The notes under the pieces are model-generated. The model was given only the letters and a program-made list of their open reading frames with translations. It was not told the DNA's origin and made no database searches. The translations under genes and the position numbers were made by a program. This document shows positions 37,047-47,148 of a DNA stretch of 64,000 bases, one piece after another. Numbering within the stretch: the stretch's first letter is position 1; each line of letters starts with the position of its first letter. Origin of the DNA: Alkalinema sp. FACHB-956. Its GTDB lineage: Bacteria > Cyanobacteriota > Cyanobacteriia > Leptolyngbyales > Leptolyngbyaceae. The stretch is taken from contig NZ_JACJRC010000023.1 of NCBI RefSeq assembly GCF_014697025.1, positions 1 to 64,000 of the forward strand, in the 5' to 3' direction.

Positions 37047-39383
37047 CTAGGGCAACCCATTGACTGACCCGCCGTCCAATCCTGGATTAGGGAGTGCAGT
37101 TGCTTTCAGCCAAGCCGCTACAAAATCGCTCGCTAGGGCTGAGGGCTCTAGGGGAATCGTTGTGAGCCAGAAGCTCCAAGCTACGCGATCGGCTGCGGTC
37201 AATGGCTGCGCCATCACAACATTGGTCAACCAACTATTGAGGGATTGACCCGCCGTTGGGAGTTCGGAGCTGCGTTGGTTCAACCATTGCCGACTCCAAT
37301 CCACAACCCATTGAGAAAAATCAGTGGGATCGACTGGCGGTGGGGTGGGAGGCGCAGCGAAAACGAAGGAGCCGATCGTGGCCGCAGCAACAAAGTTGTT
37401 CTGACGATCGCTGACTTGTTGAGGATTGATGCGAATATTGTAGGTACCCACCGCCGCTGCATTCCACAGTCCGGCTGGAGCCGTAATGCGGTAGATCCCG
37501 GTCACTACTTTATTGTCAGGACTGGGCACAATACTCACCACGTTTGCTAACTGTGTAAAGTTATTGGGCCCTGTTACTGTAATATCTTGATTTTCGATCG
37601 AGCTCAATAAAATCCCGCTCGCATCCCGATAGGTCACGGCAAAGCTGTAATCCTGAGTACCCAATTCGATCGCCGAAGTCAAGAGTTTTAAGGTCGCGGT
37701 TGGAGCAGTCAGATCAACCTGTAAAGCCCCCAGGGCGATCGCTCCCACCCGGTTTCCCAGCACATCACTGACTTGATTAGCTTGTAGATTCAACCAATAC
37801 TGACCTGAATCGGCCTCATCCCAGGTGCCGCCGGGTGCATCCCAACGGTATGTTGCGACTAGCGGACTACCATCAGTCGCTGAACTCACACTAATGAGCT
37901 TTGCCGGTTGCAGATCTCCCTGCGGCCCCGTCACGACAATATTCCGATCGCCCAAGGTCGTTCGACTCACCCCGGTCGCATCCCGATAGGTCACCGTAAA
38001 TTGGTAACTAGTACTCCCAGCGCTGACAGCAGCCAAGGGATCTAATTGAACCGTGGGTGGCAGAAAGTCTACGGAGAAATTGGCCAATGTTCCAGGACTG
38101 GTAAAGTTACGATCGAGATCGCTCAAGGTTTGGGGTTGCAGCACGATCGCATAATTCCCGGAGTCGGCCATGTCCCAACTGCCCCCTGGCGCTAGGATGC
38201 GATAGGTCGCTGTAATGGTTTCGGCATCCCGATCGCGACGGAAGCTTAGCCACTGTACAGGAATGGTTGTGTTATTGGGGCCAGTGACAAGCAATGCCTC
38301 ATAGAGCGAGCTTTGCTTAACGGCCAAGTTGTCCCGATAGGTCACGGCAAAGCGATAGTCATTCCCCCCTGCAACGATAGGGGCTAACCCATTGACCTGT
38401 GCCGTCGGAGGCGCAAAATCAACACGAAAAGTTCCTAGGGCACCCGCCGGAATGAAGTTACGATCAATATCACTGACTTGATTGGCTTGTAGGTTCAGGA
38501 AATAGATACCTGTATCAGCCTCATCCCACAAACCACCAGGTGCATCTATACTGTAAGTCGCAACGAGGATCCCACCCGTGGCGTCTTGGCTCAGATTGAC
38601 GACCTTGGCTGTTTGAGCGTAATTATTTGGCCCTGTTACAACAAGGTTATCATCGCCAATTGTGCTGCGCTTGACTGCTGTCGCATCTCGGTAGGTCACA
38701 CTAAAGCGATAGTCGCGATCCCCAAGTTGAGTGATGCTTGCTAAGTCGGTAGAAGCAGTAGGAGCGGTTACATCGGGGAGTAAGAAATTGGATTGCGGAA
38801 TAATGTCCTTGGCTTGGGTCGGACTAGACCACAACAATTGTACGATCGCCCCACCAAAATTTTCATAATACTCTAGGCGGATATCATACTTTTGTCCTGC
38901 AACCAGTGTAATAGTTCCCTGATCTTCTGTTAGGGCGTGTTCCGTCCAATTGTTAATTAACAGTTGACCATTCACCCACAACCGAATTCCATCATCGGAT
39001 TTTGTATAAAAGGTATAAGTCTCGGAGCTGTTAGCAATCACTGAACCTGACCAACGCACTGAAAACAAGTCGGTCGCCAACGCTGAATCCGGAGAGCCTC
39101 CCCCCCAATCAAAATTAACGGTAGAATCCGATCGCGTTAACTTCAGTTGCTCAAAGTTAGATCCGGCATAATACTGTCCTAGCAATCCACTCAAAGGAAG
39201 AGATTCTGAGGCCAAAATGGATGCATTGGCGGAAAGGCTAGGCGATAGGCTGGATGATAGTGGTGGGCCTAATAGCGGTAAAGATAATGTTGTTAATCCC
39301 TCATTGCTGCTGGATGAATTACCGAAAGAACTGGAATTCAAAAAAAATCCGTTTGTGGAAAAATCCCGATCGCTACTCACCAT
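37047..39383 (-). CDS. PA14-domain surface protein with four repeat modules
   Basis: A 778-residue protein. A Ser-rich N-terminus (about 1-65) leads to a PA14 domain (about 66-190) with 'LSGLLGQYYAGSNFEQL', 'RWSGSVIA', 'YTFYTKSDDGIRLWVNGQLLINNW' and 'YDIRLEYYENFGGAIVQLLW', a fold often used in carbohydrate binding. Four modules of about 110-115 residues follow. Each contains a version of 'YxFxVTYRD', 'VTGPNN', 'ATYxxxAPGGxWDEADSGxYxLxLQANQVSD' and a closing 'VDxxPPTA', like calcium-binding Ig/cadherin-type surface repeats. The last about 100 residues are Trp-rich and unlike the repeats. No Sec signal peptide is seen, so secretion may use a C-terminal signal. It is probably an adhesin or sheath protein. 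Confidence 0.75.
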   Translation of the reverse strand: MVSSDRDFSTNGFFLNSSSFGNSSSSNEGLTTLSLPLLGPPLSSSLSPSLSANASILASESLPLSGLLGQYYAGSNFEQLKLTRSDSTVNFDWGGGSPDSALATDLFSVRWSGSVIANSSETYTFYTKSDDGIRLWVNGQLLINNWTEHALTEDQGTITLVAGQKYDIRLEYYENFGGAIVQLLWSSPTQAKDIIPQSNFLLPDVTAPTASTDLASITQLGDRDYRFSVTYRDATAVKRSTIGDDNLVVTGPNNYAQTAKVVNLSQDATGGILVATYSIDAPGGLWDEADTGIYFLNLQANQVSDIDRNFIPAGALGTFRVDFAPPTAQVNGLAPIVAGGNDYRFAVTYRDNLAVKQSSLYEALLVTGPNNTTIPVQWLSFRRDRDAETITATYRILAPGGSWDMADSGNYAIVLQPQTLSDLDRNFTSPGTLANFSVDFLPPTVQLDPLAAVSAGSTSYQFTVTYRDATGVSRTTLGDRNIVVTGPQGDLQPAKLISVSSATDGSPLVATYRWDAPGGTWDEADSGQYWLNLQANQVSDVLGNRVGAIALGALQVDLTAPTATLKLLTSAIELGTQDYSFAVTYRDASGILLSSIENQDITVTGPNNFTQLANVVSIVPSPDNKVVTGIYRITAPAGLWNAAAVGTYNIRINPQQVSDRQNNFVAAATIGSFVFAAPPTPPPVDPTDFSQWVVDWSRQWLNQRSSELPTAGQSLNSWLTNVVMAQPLTAADRVAWSFWLTTIPLEPSALASDFVAAWLKATALPNPGLDGGSVNGLP

Positions 39384-40004
39384 AGTTCAATCTCTTTTGG
39401 AATGAATCCTTTGTAATTTGTGCATACTCTGGAGATGCCCTGAGCATTCATTAAATTCAAAAAAATCTATCTCAAGATTGAGGAATTTTTCAGAAAAACA
39501 TCCAACTAAATAGGTTTAACAGACTTTATTTCGAAGATGGATTGATGCATCTCTGCTAATTCAAATAAATGAAATAAAGTCAATAATTCTAGCTGGTGAT
39601 TTCCGGGTTTGGTAGCTAACAAATCTAATGGTTTCAAGCACGTTTTTAGAATACTGTATTTTGAATAAATTCGAACTGCTTTCATGTTTAAAATATTCTA
39701 TTGCTATTTTGAAAGATGCCATTTTGAATGCGGATCTATTTGAATGCGGATCTGCAACCGCCTAACAGATTTGTTGGATGAGCTGATACAAGTGTCTTGT
39801 ACTACGATCGGGTTGCAATCAAAGTTAAAAATCGAGAATCGAATCTAATGTAGTACAAGACGGATGAAGTGGAACCGTATATTGGAAATTATTGGAAATA
39901 GTTGAATGCTCTCTGCAACAACAAAGCTCGTAACACCGCAAATCTCAGCCAATTACGATAGAGCAAGATTAATATAGAGGCTGACGCATAGCCTCAATAC
40001 TCCC
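39384..40004. other. Intergenic region upstream of dacB
   Basis: About 620 bp, AT-rich to the left. It contains a duplicated TTTGAATGCGGATCT element around 39722-39756 and the long inverted repeat described separately (39794-39861). Divergent promoters for the PA14 gene (minus) and the carboxypeptidase (plus) must lie here. No coding sequence is supported. Confidence 0.6.
39788..39861. promoter_or_regulatory. 12-bp inverted repeat pair, candidate operator upstream of dacB
   Basis: GTCTTGTACTAC (39794-39805) and GTAGTACAAGAC (39850-39861) are exact reverse complements 44 bp apart. The left arm also overlaps a smaller palindrome, ACAAG-TGT-CTTGT (39788-39800). The ACAAG/CTTGT motif thus occurs three times within about 75 bp, 145-215 bp upstream of the dacB start. 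This arrangement suits a dimeric regulator binding two sites, or a cruciform. The regulator is unknown. Confidence 0.5.
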
Positions 40005-41507
40005 ATGGAGCAGCACCGATCCCAACTTCTCTCCTTCAGACTGCCCTGCTTCCTCAGCCTAGGTTGTTTAGTCCCTCTAGGTTGTTTGATCCCTACTGTC
40101 TTGTTTAATCCCGCTCCTGCGATCGCCCAGGTTTGTCCGGTGCAATTGGATAGCCAGGTAAAATCCGTCCTAGGACGCATTCCCAATGGACGGTGGGGAA
40201 TTCTCGTACAGACCCAAGCCCCCGCAGGCCAGCGGCGCAACCTGGTCAACCTCAATGCCAGCACGCAACTAATTCCTGCATCCAACGCCAAAATCTTGAC
40301 GACTGCCGCGGCCTTACATCGTTTGGGGGCAGACTATCGCATTCAAACCATTGCAACCGGCAACGCGATCGGCCCTAACTTAGCAACACTACGAATTATG
40401 GGCCAAGGCGATCCAAGCCTGACAACCCAGCAATTATCCGCTCTGGTAACCCAGCTTCAGCAGAAGGGCATTCGGCAAGTGGATCGACTGATTGGAGATG
40501 AAACTTATTTTCAAGGACCAACGATCAACCCAAATTGGGATGCAGAGGATATCGGTGAAGCCTATGCCGTTGCCACTAACGCCCTGATTTTAAATCAGAA
40601 TGCGATTAACCTTACCCTATTTCCCCAAAAAGTGGGGCAGCCTTTACAGGTGCAGTGGGAAGATATCACCGATCGCTCGGATTGGACGTTGGTCAATCGA
40701 TCGAAAACCGTCGGAGCCAATGCCGGTGAGTTTGCCAATGCTTACCGCAAGGGGTCTAGCATCGTCATTGATGCAGCGTTACGTGTGGGGTCTGACTCAG
40801 AATGGGTTGGGATTGCCATTCCTAATCCTGGGAACTATTTAGTCCGCAAGTTTCGGAATTTGTTAACGCAGGCGGGCATTCAAGTGAAAAGCTCCACGTT
40901 GGTGCAACGGAAAATGGCACCTCCCGGCGAAGTTACCTTGGCAACAGTCTCTTCTCCGCCCCTCTCAGAACTGCTCTATGAAACGAATCAGGAAAGCAAT
41001 AATACCTATGCGGAAGCGCTGCTGAAAACCCTAGGAAAACAAAGCCATGCTAGTTCTAGAACAATTTCCGGTAATGCAACGCAGGATGGTATTGCAGCAG
41101 TCAAGACAAGTCTTACGGCCTTGGGGGTAAATGCTAATCGATATAGCTTAGTGGATGGTTCAGGATTAGCTAGGGGAAATCGAGTCAGTCCCGAAGCCTT
41201 GGTCCAAACCTTACAGGCGATCGCACAGTTACCCACAGCGGAGATTTACAAACGATCGCTCCCCATGGCAGGCATGACTGGTACCCTAAAAAATCGCTTT
41301 CGAGGGACCCCAGCCCAAGGGGTTGTACTGGCTAAAACCGGAACGATCTCCGGTGCAGTTTCGCTCTCAGGCTATATCACGCCCAAAAACCATCCCCCTC
41401 TGGTTTTTAGCATCCTTGTCAATTCCGCTGCCGCACCTGCCACGGTACGTCAAGCGATCGATGATGTAGTTGTCCAATTATCTCAGTTAACGACCTGCGA
41501 TCGCTGA
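40005..41507 (+). CDS. dacB: D-alanyl-D-alanine carboxypeptidase/endopeptidase (PBP4, class C)
   Basis: The only clear plus-strand gene. It trims or cleaves peptidoglycan peptides in the periplasm. The 500-residue protein has a signal peptide (about 1-41, ending APAIA-Q). The S13 family motifs are SNAK with Ser93 and Lys96, SNN at 331-333, and KTG at 444-446 within 'VLAKTGTISGAVSLSGYI'. The insert domain between the first and second motif is typical of PBP4. The signal peptide contains a small internal duplication ('LGCLVPLGCLIP') from a repeated DNA stretch near 40063-40095. It stands alone between minus-strand genes and is preceded by a notable inverted repeat. Confidence 0.93.
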   Translation: MEQHRSQLLSFRLPCFLSLGCLVPLGCLIPTVLFNPAPAIAQVCPVQLDSQVKSVLGRIPNGRWGILVQTQAPAGQRRNLVNLNASTQLIPASNAKILTTAAALHRLGADYRIQTIATGNAIGPNLATLRIMGQGDPSLTTQQLSALVTQLQQKGIRQVDRLIGDETYFQGPTINPNWDAEDIGEAYAVATNALILNQNAINLTLFPQKVGQPLQVQWEDITDRSDWTLVNRSKTVGANAGEFANAYRKGSSIVIDAALRVGSDSEWVGIAIPNPGNYLVRKFRNLLTQAGIQVKSSTLVQRKMAPPGEVTLATVSSPPLSELLYETNQESNNTYAEALLKTLGKQSHASSRTISGNATQDGIAAVKTSLTALGVNANRYSLVDGSGLARGNRVSPEALVQTLQAIAQLPTAEIYKRSLPMAGMTGTLKNRFRGTPAQGVVLAKTGTISGAVSLSGYITPKNHPPLVFSILVNSAAAPATVRQAIDDVVVQLSQLTTCDR

Positions 41508-41600
41508 TGACAATTGCTAATCACAATTGCTAATCACAATCGCGGGTCGTCATTTCTGATCATAAGTACCGATCACAAGTACTGATCACAAATACTGATC
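41508..41600. repeat. Two adjacent arrays of different 13-bp repeats
   Basis: Immediately after the dacB stop, TSACAATTGCTAA occurs twice with a partial third copy (41508-41541). After a short gap, GATCAYAAGTACY-type units occur three times plus a partial copy (41558-41600). Both arrays have 13-bp periods but their sequences are unrelated. Confidence 0.8.
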
Positions 41601-41718
41601 AAGAGAGGCATGATCGATCGATTGAGATAAGTGCTCAATGATCGATATGATTCAACCTTCTATCAGCAGCATTTCTACAGCAATAGAGATGCAATCTCAG
41701 AATTAGTAGGGACGAATG

Positions 41719-44700
41719 TTAAACAACCGATAATTTACAAAATAAATTAACGAGTTTGACTTCCTCCAGGGTAGAACACATCGTTTGAGCTAAGAACGGA
41801 CTCCCCACGACTAGGGATAAACATTGAGCACGGGAGATGGCTACATTTAAGCGGTGCCGATTGAGCAAAAACTCCAAGCCACGGGGAATGAGATTGCCCC
41901 GACTGGCACACATCGACACAATCAAGACGGGGGCTTCTTGGCCTTGAAACTTGTCTACAGTGCCAATTCTAGCCCGATCGCGTAGCCGACTTTGGAGCTT
42001 CCGTACCTGCAAATTATAGGGCGCAACGACCAAAATATCCTCCGGCTGAAGGGTGTGCTGCCGTTTCCCCCGATCGCTGACAAACGATCGACCCAGTAAT
42101 TGATTAATCACTTGCTCAATGACTTGGATTTCTTCCTCACTCGCCTGTTGATTGCCTTCATGTTCCACGGGGATAAACAAAATCCCATGGCGCTGCGGCT
42201 GGATGATTGGATTTACGCCTTGGCCCAGTAACCAGTCCTCCACTTGATGGGATTGGGTTTGTCGATCGGCCTTTAGGCGACCTTCGTAAACCGCATCGGA
42301 AATGAATCGACAAATGCTCGGATGCATCCGATAACTCGTATCTAGAAAAATGCCTAAATCATGGGGAATCGTCGCACGACCATTGAGAAAATAGTTTAAG
42401 GCTGAGAGACCACTTTCGCCGGGATGGGTGCCTTGGGTGGGTTGCTCTAATTGCATCGGATCGCCCATTAAAATGAGATTATCCGCACAACGGGCGATCG
42501 CGACCAAATTGGCTAACGATAGCTGCCCCGCTTCATCGATAAATAGGTAATCAAACTGACCGATCGCCGCTTCACGGCTCAATTGGTAGGCCGTTGCTCC
42601 CACCAGTTGATACTCCGGCGGCAGGGTGGTATCAACCTTTTCTTGAAACCGAATCGAGGCCGCTTGAAAAACCTCATCGGTGCGATCTCCACCAATTTTG
42701 GCCCCTTGCAACAGCAGCCCCTCCGCTTCCGCCAGTTTTGCCACTCGTGCCAGGAGATTGGTGATGACTTTATGGCTATTGGCACAGATCGCGATCGATT
42801 TACCCAAGGCCAGTAGCTTGACAATCACCTGGGCAGCGGTATAGGTCTTGCCACTGCCGGGGGGGCCTTGAATACAGAGGGTGCTGCTTTGTAGGGTGGT
42901 CGCAATCCGCAGCGTCCCTTGGAGTAAAGTTTCATCGGAACGCAGAAGGGGTTGACCCAGAATATGACCTGGAATACGCGGCGGTTGACGCTGGAGAAAA
43001 TGCTGCAATGCAGGCGGCAGTTGCTTAGAGTTAGCCCATTGTTGAACAGTTTGCAAAACCGACTGGCTTAAGATAGTGGAATCGATAAAGTTACAGTCGA
43101 TAAGACTGGTGCGCTGCGGTGGACTCCAACCAGGGGCAGACTGTTCCAACTCCTTCAAGCGTTTTTCTGAAATGCTAATGGTTGCAATCCCGGTTTCCCG
43201 ACCGAGGCTTTCTAACTTACAGTTCCGCAAGGCTTGCTCCGGCGCAAACCAACAGGTTCCTGATTCTAGTTTAGTTTCCTGATTAGGATCAAAGCGATAT
43301 TCATAGGCCAGCGATCGACTGCGTGGGCTGGGTTTAAAGGGTGGGCGATCGGTGCGTTCGAGTCCGGCTAAGCAATCCAGCTCATCATATAAATCAGCTT
43401 CATCGGCCACCAGCCAACTAAACCGTTGCCACCAGAAGGGTTTGCCTTCCCGTTGATGAAATTGCAGCAAGTGTGCCAGTAGTCTCTGAATGCAAGCTTC
43501 TTCTGAATCATCCTCATCCGATAGCTGGGATAATAACGACTCTGCCAACTCAGCGGCTGTAGCTCCGCGATCGTTGGGGTTTTCAGCTTCTTTTGGAAGA
43601 CTTTGATTTTGATTGTTCACATAACTAATTTGCTGTTGATTTTGCAGTTCTCGTAACCAATCTACTAAGTATTTAGTCGATTCACAATCCGTCCGGTTGT
43701 AGTCACGAATGTCCTGCAAAATCTTGGAGTCATCTGGGGTATGACCATCCTGGCTCTGCGTCCAATAAAAATACTGGAGAACCGAGTCATTGGCGGTTTG
43801 CACTTCTCCCGATCGCTGACAGTGATAGAGGGGCTCTAACTTTTTAATGGAATAGCTGGGCTGACCCACGCGGAGACTTTGGCGCACAATCTGATACAGA
43901 TCAACGAAAACGCCCGATCGTAATAAATCATCGACTTGCGCTTCACGGGTCGCATATTTTCCCATTAAGCGTTTGAGGGCGATCGTTTCGTAGGCGGCAT
44001 AGTGATAAATATGCATGGACGCATCCCGTTGCCAGCGATCGTACACCCAATCGATGAATCCTTCAAAGGCTTGCTTTTCCTGGAAATTGTTATGCGCCCA
44101 CCAGTCATAGAACTGAAGTGTTACCTCCGCAGGGTGGGCTCCACAGGTATCCGCATGACTGGCTGCGGGGTTTGCTTCGACACACACTGCGCCGAATAAA
44201 TATTCCAATCCACCGGGTGCTAAGGGATATCCCTCCATGTCAAAATACACATCCAATGGACTTTGGGGGGGCAGCAAGGCCAGTCCTTGATTGGGTTGAT
44301 CGGGTTGGGGCTGAACTAAACAATATTGGACTTGACCTATTTTTAACGTGGCTTTCTGTAATTGTGCTTGTGTAACTAGACGCGATAATGCGAGTGGATC
44401 TAAATTAGTGATTCTTTGCGTCTGATCTAGGTTAGCCAGTTGTTCGACAGTGGTAATGCCTGCCGCTTCTAGTTTACGAATTTGACTACCAGTAATATTT
44501 GCCACGAGGGATAGATGATCTCGATCGTGCAGGATGTGTTCTGCATAGTCTTGCCATCGGCCATGGCGATCGTCCCCCGGTTCGGGAATGGGCGGTTGGT
44601 CTGGGTTAAATCCATCCATAAATTGCAGGAAGGATTGCCTCACCCGTTTGTAGTAGTAGAAAAATTGTTCTGTGGGATAGGAGGCAATTTCGCCACTGCC

Positions 44701-45204
44701 TAACAACAGTCGAAATTCCTGGGGGCGTTTCCCTTGAATGGCCTCTAATAAATCGCAATAGGTACAGGCTTGCAGCACAAAATCGGGCTTAGGATTTAGC
44801 GCTAACTTACATTCCAAGGGCACATAGCTCCAACTGCCCAATGGGGAAGGCTCCTCCACCCGAATCAGAAAATCGGCATAGCCCAGGAAGCCATCCCCTC
44901 GCAGGGCCGCTTGGTAAATATAATTTCGTCCAGCTTTCATGGCGGCTAGAGTGGCCTCAAATCCCCCCTGATGGTGAACCATGCAAACGTCCGCGCCCGT
45001 TGATTGCAAAGACTGCAAAAATTTGTTTTCGTGGGCTTGGCCAAGTTGGCGCAGGACGGTGAGGAACTCGTCTTGGGTCGCCGGAGCAGGCAGAGCCTTG
45101 GGTTGCGCTAGGGCCAAGCGATCCATCCAGCTAGCAAATTCACTTTGGTGATATTGGATTAAGTCTGCTGGTGAATAGATGAGTTGATGATTGTGATATT
45201 GCAT
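41719..45204 (-). CDS. TM0106-type RecB-like nuclease fused to UPF1-like helicase
   Basis: A 1161-residue protein. The N-terminal RecB-like nuclease region has 'GYADFLIRVEEPSPLG' followed by 'VPLECKLALNPKPDFVLQACTYCDLL', the D...ExK core of PD-(D/E)XK enzymes. A helix-hairpin-helix-like stretch ('LEAAGITTVEQLANLDQTQRI') precedes an RNase H/DEDD-like domain beginning 'DVYFDMEGYPL' with 'YNRTDCESTKYL'. The C-terminal superfamily-1 helicase has 'IQGPPGSGKTYTAA' (Walker A), 'FIDEAGQLSLANL' (Walker B), 'YRMHPSI', 'VVAPYNLQV' and 'VDKFQGQEAPVLIVSM...NRHRLNVAISRA'. It probably processes DNA or RNA, but its role is not established. ATG at 45204 is preferred over a TTG 12 codons upstream. It appears monocistronic. 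Confidence 0.85.
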   Translation of the reverse strand: MQYHNHQLIYSPADLIQYHQSEFASWMDRLALAQPKALPAPATQDEFLTVLRQLGQAHENKFLQSLQSTGADVCMVHHQGGFEATLAAMKAGRNYIYQAALRGDGFLGYADFLIRVEEPSPLGSWSYVPLECKLALNPKPDFVLQACTYCDLLEAIQGKRPQEFRLLLGSGEIASYPTEQFFYYYKRVRQSFLQFMDGFNPDQPPIPEPGDDRHGRWQDYAEHILHDRDHLSLVANITGSQIRKLEAAGITTVEQLANLDQTQRITNLDPLALSRLVTQAQLQKATLKIGQVQYCLVQPQPDQPNQGLALLPPQSPLDVYFDMEGYPLAPGGLEYLFGAVCVEANPAASHADTCGAHPAEVTLQFYDWWAHNNFQEKQAFEGFIDWVYDRWQRDASMHIYHYAAYETIALKRLMGKYATREAQVDDLLRSGVFVDLYQIVRQSLRVGQPSYSIKKLEPLYHCQRSGEVQTANDSVLQYFYWTQSQDGHTPDDSKILQDIRDYNRTDCESTKYLVDWLRELQNQQQISYVNNQNQSLPKEAENPNDRGATAAELAESLLSQLSDEDDSEEACIQRLLAHLLQFHQREGKPFWWQRFSWLVADEADLYDELDCLAGLERTDRPPFKPSPRSRSLAYEYRFDPNQETKLESGTCWFAPEQALRNCKLESLGRETGIATISISEKRLKELEQSAPGWSPPQRTSLIDCNFIDSTILSQSVLQTVQQWANSKQLPPALQHFLQRQPPRIPGHILGQPLLRSDETLLQGTLRIATTLQSSTLCIQGPPGSGKTYTAAQVIVKLLALGKSIAICANSHKVITNLLARVAKLAEAEGLLLQGAKIGGDRTDEVFQAASIRFQEKVDTTLPPEYQLVGATAYQLSREAAIGQFDYLFIDEAGQLSLANLVAIARCADNLILMGDPMQLEQPTQGTHPGESGLSALNYFLNGRATIPHDLGIFLDTSYRMHPSICRFISDAVYEGRLKADRQTQSHQVEDWLLGQGVNPIIQPQRHGILFIPVEHEGNQQASEEEIQVIEQVINQLLGRSFVSDRGKRQHTLQPEDILVVAPYNLQVRKLQSRLRDRARIGTVDKFQGQEAPVLIVSMCASRGNLIPRGLEFLLNRHRLNVAISRAQCLSLVVGSPFLAQTMCSTLEEVKLVNLFCKLSVV

Positions 45205-45429
45205 CGGAAACCGACTACTTGAAATCGCGTATCCTAGCAATGTTAAGCGAGAAATAATCGCCTGAACATCTTTTTAGGCTGTGTCAAAAGGTCAGTATTG
45301 AGCTTAAGCTGAGCCCAGTCATATCAACCCATTGGGCCTTCGCAGCGACCGATCGCAGATCCCTCGCCAGCCATGGCAAGCTATTGAATTTGTGCAATCC
45401 AGCCTTCTACATTGCTAGAGTCAGTTCTA

Positions 45430-47148
45430 TCAAATGCCGCCTAACTGTCGCATGGCTTGATCGGTTGTCAAAAAGAAATGATCTCGACCTAAATAGTCTA
45501 CAAATCCCACTTTTTCTAATTTATCCATCACCGGCCCTTTGACCTCAGATAGATATAGTTCAATGCCCGATCGCTGCCACTCTGCAATCAAACTTTCCAA
45601 AACTTCCAACGCACTCGCATCGATGAGGTTAATGGCACTACACACCAGAAGAACCGTTTTGACCGCAGGCTGCTGGGCGATCGTTTTTAGCAGAAAATCT
45701 TCTAAAAACCGGGCATTGGCAAAATACAAACTGGCATCCATCCGCACCGCCAAAACCGTTGGACAGGTGGTCACAGGATGGCGTAGCACATTGCGGAAAT
45801 GCTCCGTTTGTCCCAAGCGACCGACGATCGCGATATGGGGACGGCTTGTGCGCCACAGATGCAACGATAAAGCCACCAATGCCCCAAAAATCACCCCTTT
45901 TTCCACCCCAACGCCCAACACGGCTGAAAACGTGACCAACCAGGCGATCGCGTCGGCTTTGTCGTAACTCCACATGCGGCGCAGGGTGGCGAAATCAACC
46001 AGCTTATACACCGCCATGATGATAATGGCAGCCAAACAGGTTTGCGGCAGGAAATAAAACAACGAGGTGAGAAACATGACCGTGATCGTGACAAAAATCG
46101 CAGTCATGATCGAAGCTAACCCCGTGTTGGCCCCTGCGGAAAAGTTCACAACCGATCGGCTCAATCCTCCCGTCACGGGATAGCCTCCAGCCAGGGCAGC
46201 CCCCCAGTTCGCCACGCCGAGGGCAATTAATTCCTGGTTAGCATCCACTTTTTCACGGCGTTTGCTAGCCAGGGCCTGGGCGCTACCAAATCCTTCCATA
46301 TAGGCCACAAGGCTAATCATCAGCGCAACGGGTAAGAGACTTTGCAGCGTTGAACCAGAAACGATCGGAACTTGGAAACTGGGTAAACCCGCTGGAATCT
46401 CCCCCACGACCTTGATGCCTAGGATTTGATCTAAGCGCAAGGCCCAAACGACGATCGTGCCCACAATGACTACGAATAATGGTGCGCCCTTCGAGAGTGG
46501 AAAAATCGTTTGCTCAGGCCAGCCGCGCCGCTTGAGTTGCTGAACTAAGGGCTGCCCACAGTACCAAAGGATTACTAAACTCGCGAGTCCTAACCCTAAG
46601 GTACTCCAGTTGACTTGATTAAGTTTGCCAATCAATAGGGGTAAGAGTTCTAGAACCGTTTCCGTATGGGGAATTTTGAGGCCCAGCAAATGTTTCGCCT
46701 GACTCAAGCCAATGATGAGCGCTGCACCACTAATAAATCCGGAAATGACCGATCGACTGAGGAAATTGACTAAAAATCCTAAACGAAAGATGCCAAACAA
46801 GACTTCGATCGAGCCAACTAAGAACGCTAAAAGGGTCGCCAGTAATAAGTAATCCGCGCTACCTTGGGGAGCGAGTTTACCAATGGCAGTTGCAACCATA
46901 AGAGAGTCAACCGCCACTGGCCCCACTGCCAATACAGGACTCGTGCCTAACAACGGATAGAGAATGGGGGGTAAAAGGCTGGCATAGAGCCCAATGTGGG
47001 GCGGTAAACCCGCCAACAGCGCATAGGCCATCGCTTGGGGGACTAACAAGCTGGTAACAATAATGCCTGCTGTCAGATCCCCTACAAAATCTCGCCGATG
47101 ATAGCGCGGTAACCAATTGAGAACCGGGAAGTACTGTTTCAAGGTCAT
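45430..47148 (-). CDS. SulP family inorganic anion transporter with STAS domain
   Basis: A 572-residue inner-membrane transporter. The N-terminal signature 'SLLVPQAMAYALLAGLPPHIGLYASLLPPILYPLLGTSPVLAVGPVAV' is the sulfate-permease (SulP) motif. About twelve helices are followed by a C-terminal STAS domain (about 440-560, 'TVLAVRMDASLYFANARFLEDFL...LVCSAINLIDASALEVLESL'). It resembles sulfate permeases more than the BicA bicarbonate type. The start is the ATG at 47148, which lies within the first unit of a 14-bp repeat array. Gene order suggests it is last in the yeeE-yeeE-arsR-persulfide dioxygenase set, so it may move sulfate, sulfite or thiosulfate produced by persulfide oxidation. Transport direction is not known. 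Confidence 0.85.
   Translation of the reverse strand: MTLKQYFPVLNWLPRYHRRDFVGDLTAGIIVTSLLVPQAMAYALLAGLPPHIGLYASLLPPILYPLLGTSPVLAVGPVAVDSLMVATAIGKLAPQGSADYLLLATLLAFLVGSIEVLFGIFRLGFLVNFLSRSVISGFISGAALIIGLSQAKHLLGLKIPHTETVLELLPLLIGKLNQVNWSTLGLGLASLVILWYCGQPLVQQLKRRGWPEQTIFPLSKGAPLFVVIVGTIVVWALRLDQILGIKVVGEIPAGLPSFQVPIVSGSTLQSLLPVALMISLVAYMEGFGSAQALASKRREKVDANQELIALGVANWGAALAGGYPVTGGLSRSVVNFSAGANTGLASIMTAIFVTITVMFLTSLFYFLPQTCLAAIIIMAVYKLVDFATLRRMWSYDKADAIAWLVTFSAVLGVGVEKGVIFGALVALSLHLWRTSRPHIAIVGRLGQTEHFRNVLRHPVTTCPTVLAVRMDASLYFANARFLEDFLLKTIAQQPAVKTVLLVCSAINLIDASALEVLESLIAEWQRSGIELYLSEVKGPVMDKLEKVGFVDYLGRDHFFLTTDQAMRQLGGI

Noticed and set aside
45430-47148. SulP protein as a BicA bicarbonate transporter
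   Set aside because: The N-terminal signature is the sulfate-permease VPQAMAYALLAGLPP type and the neighbours are sulfur genes.
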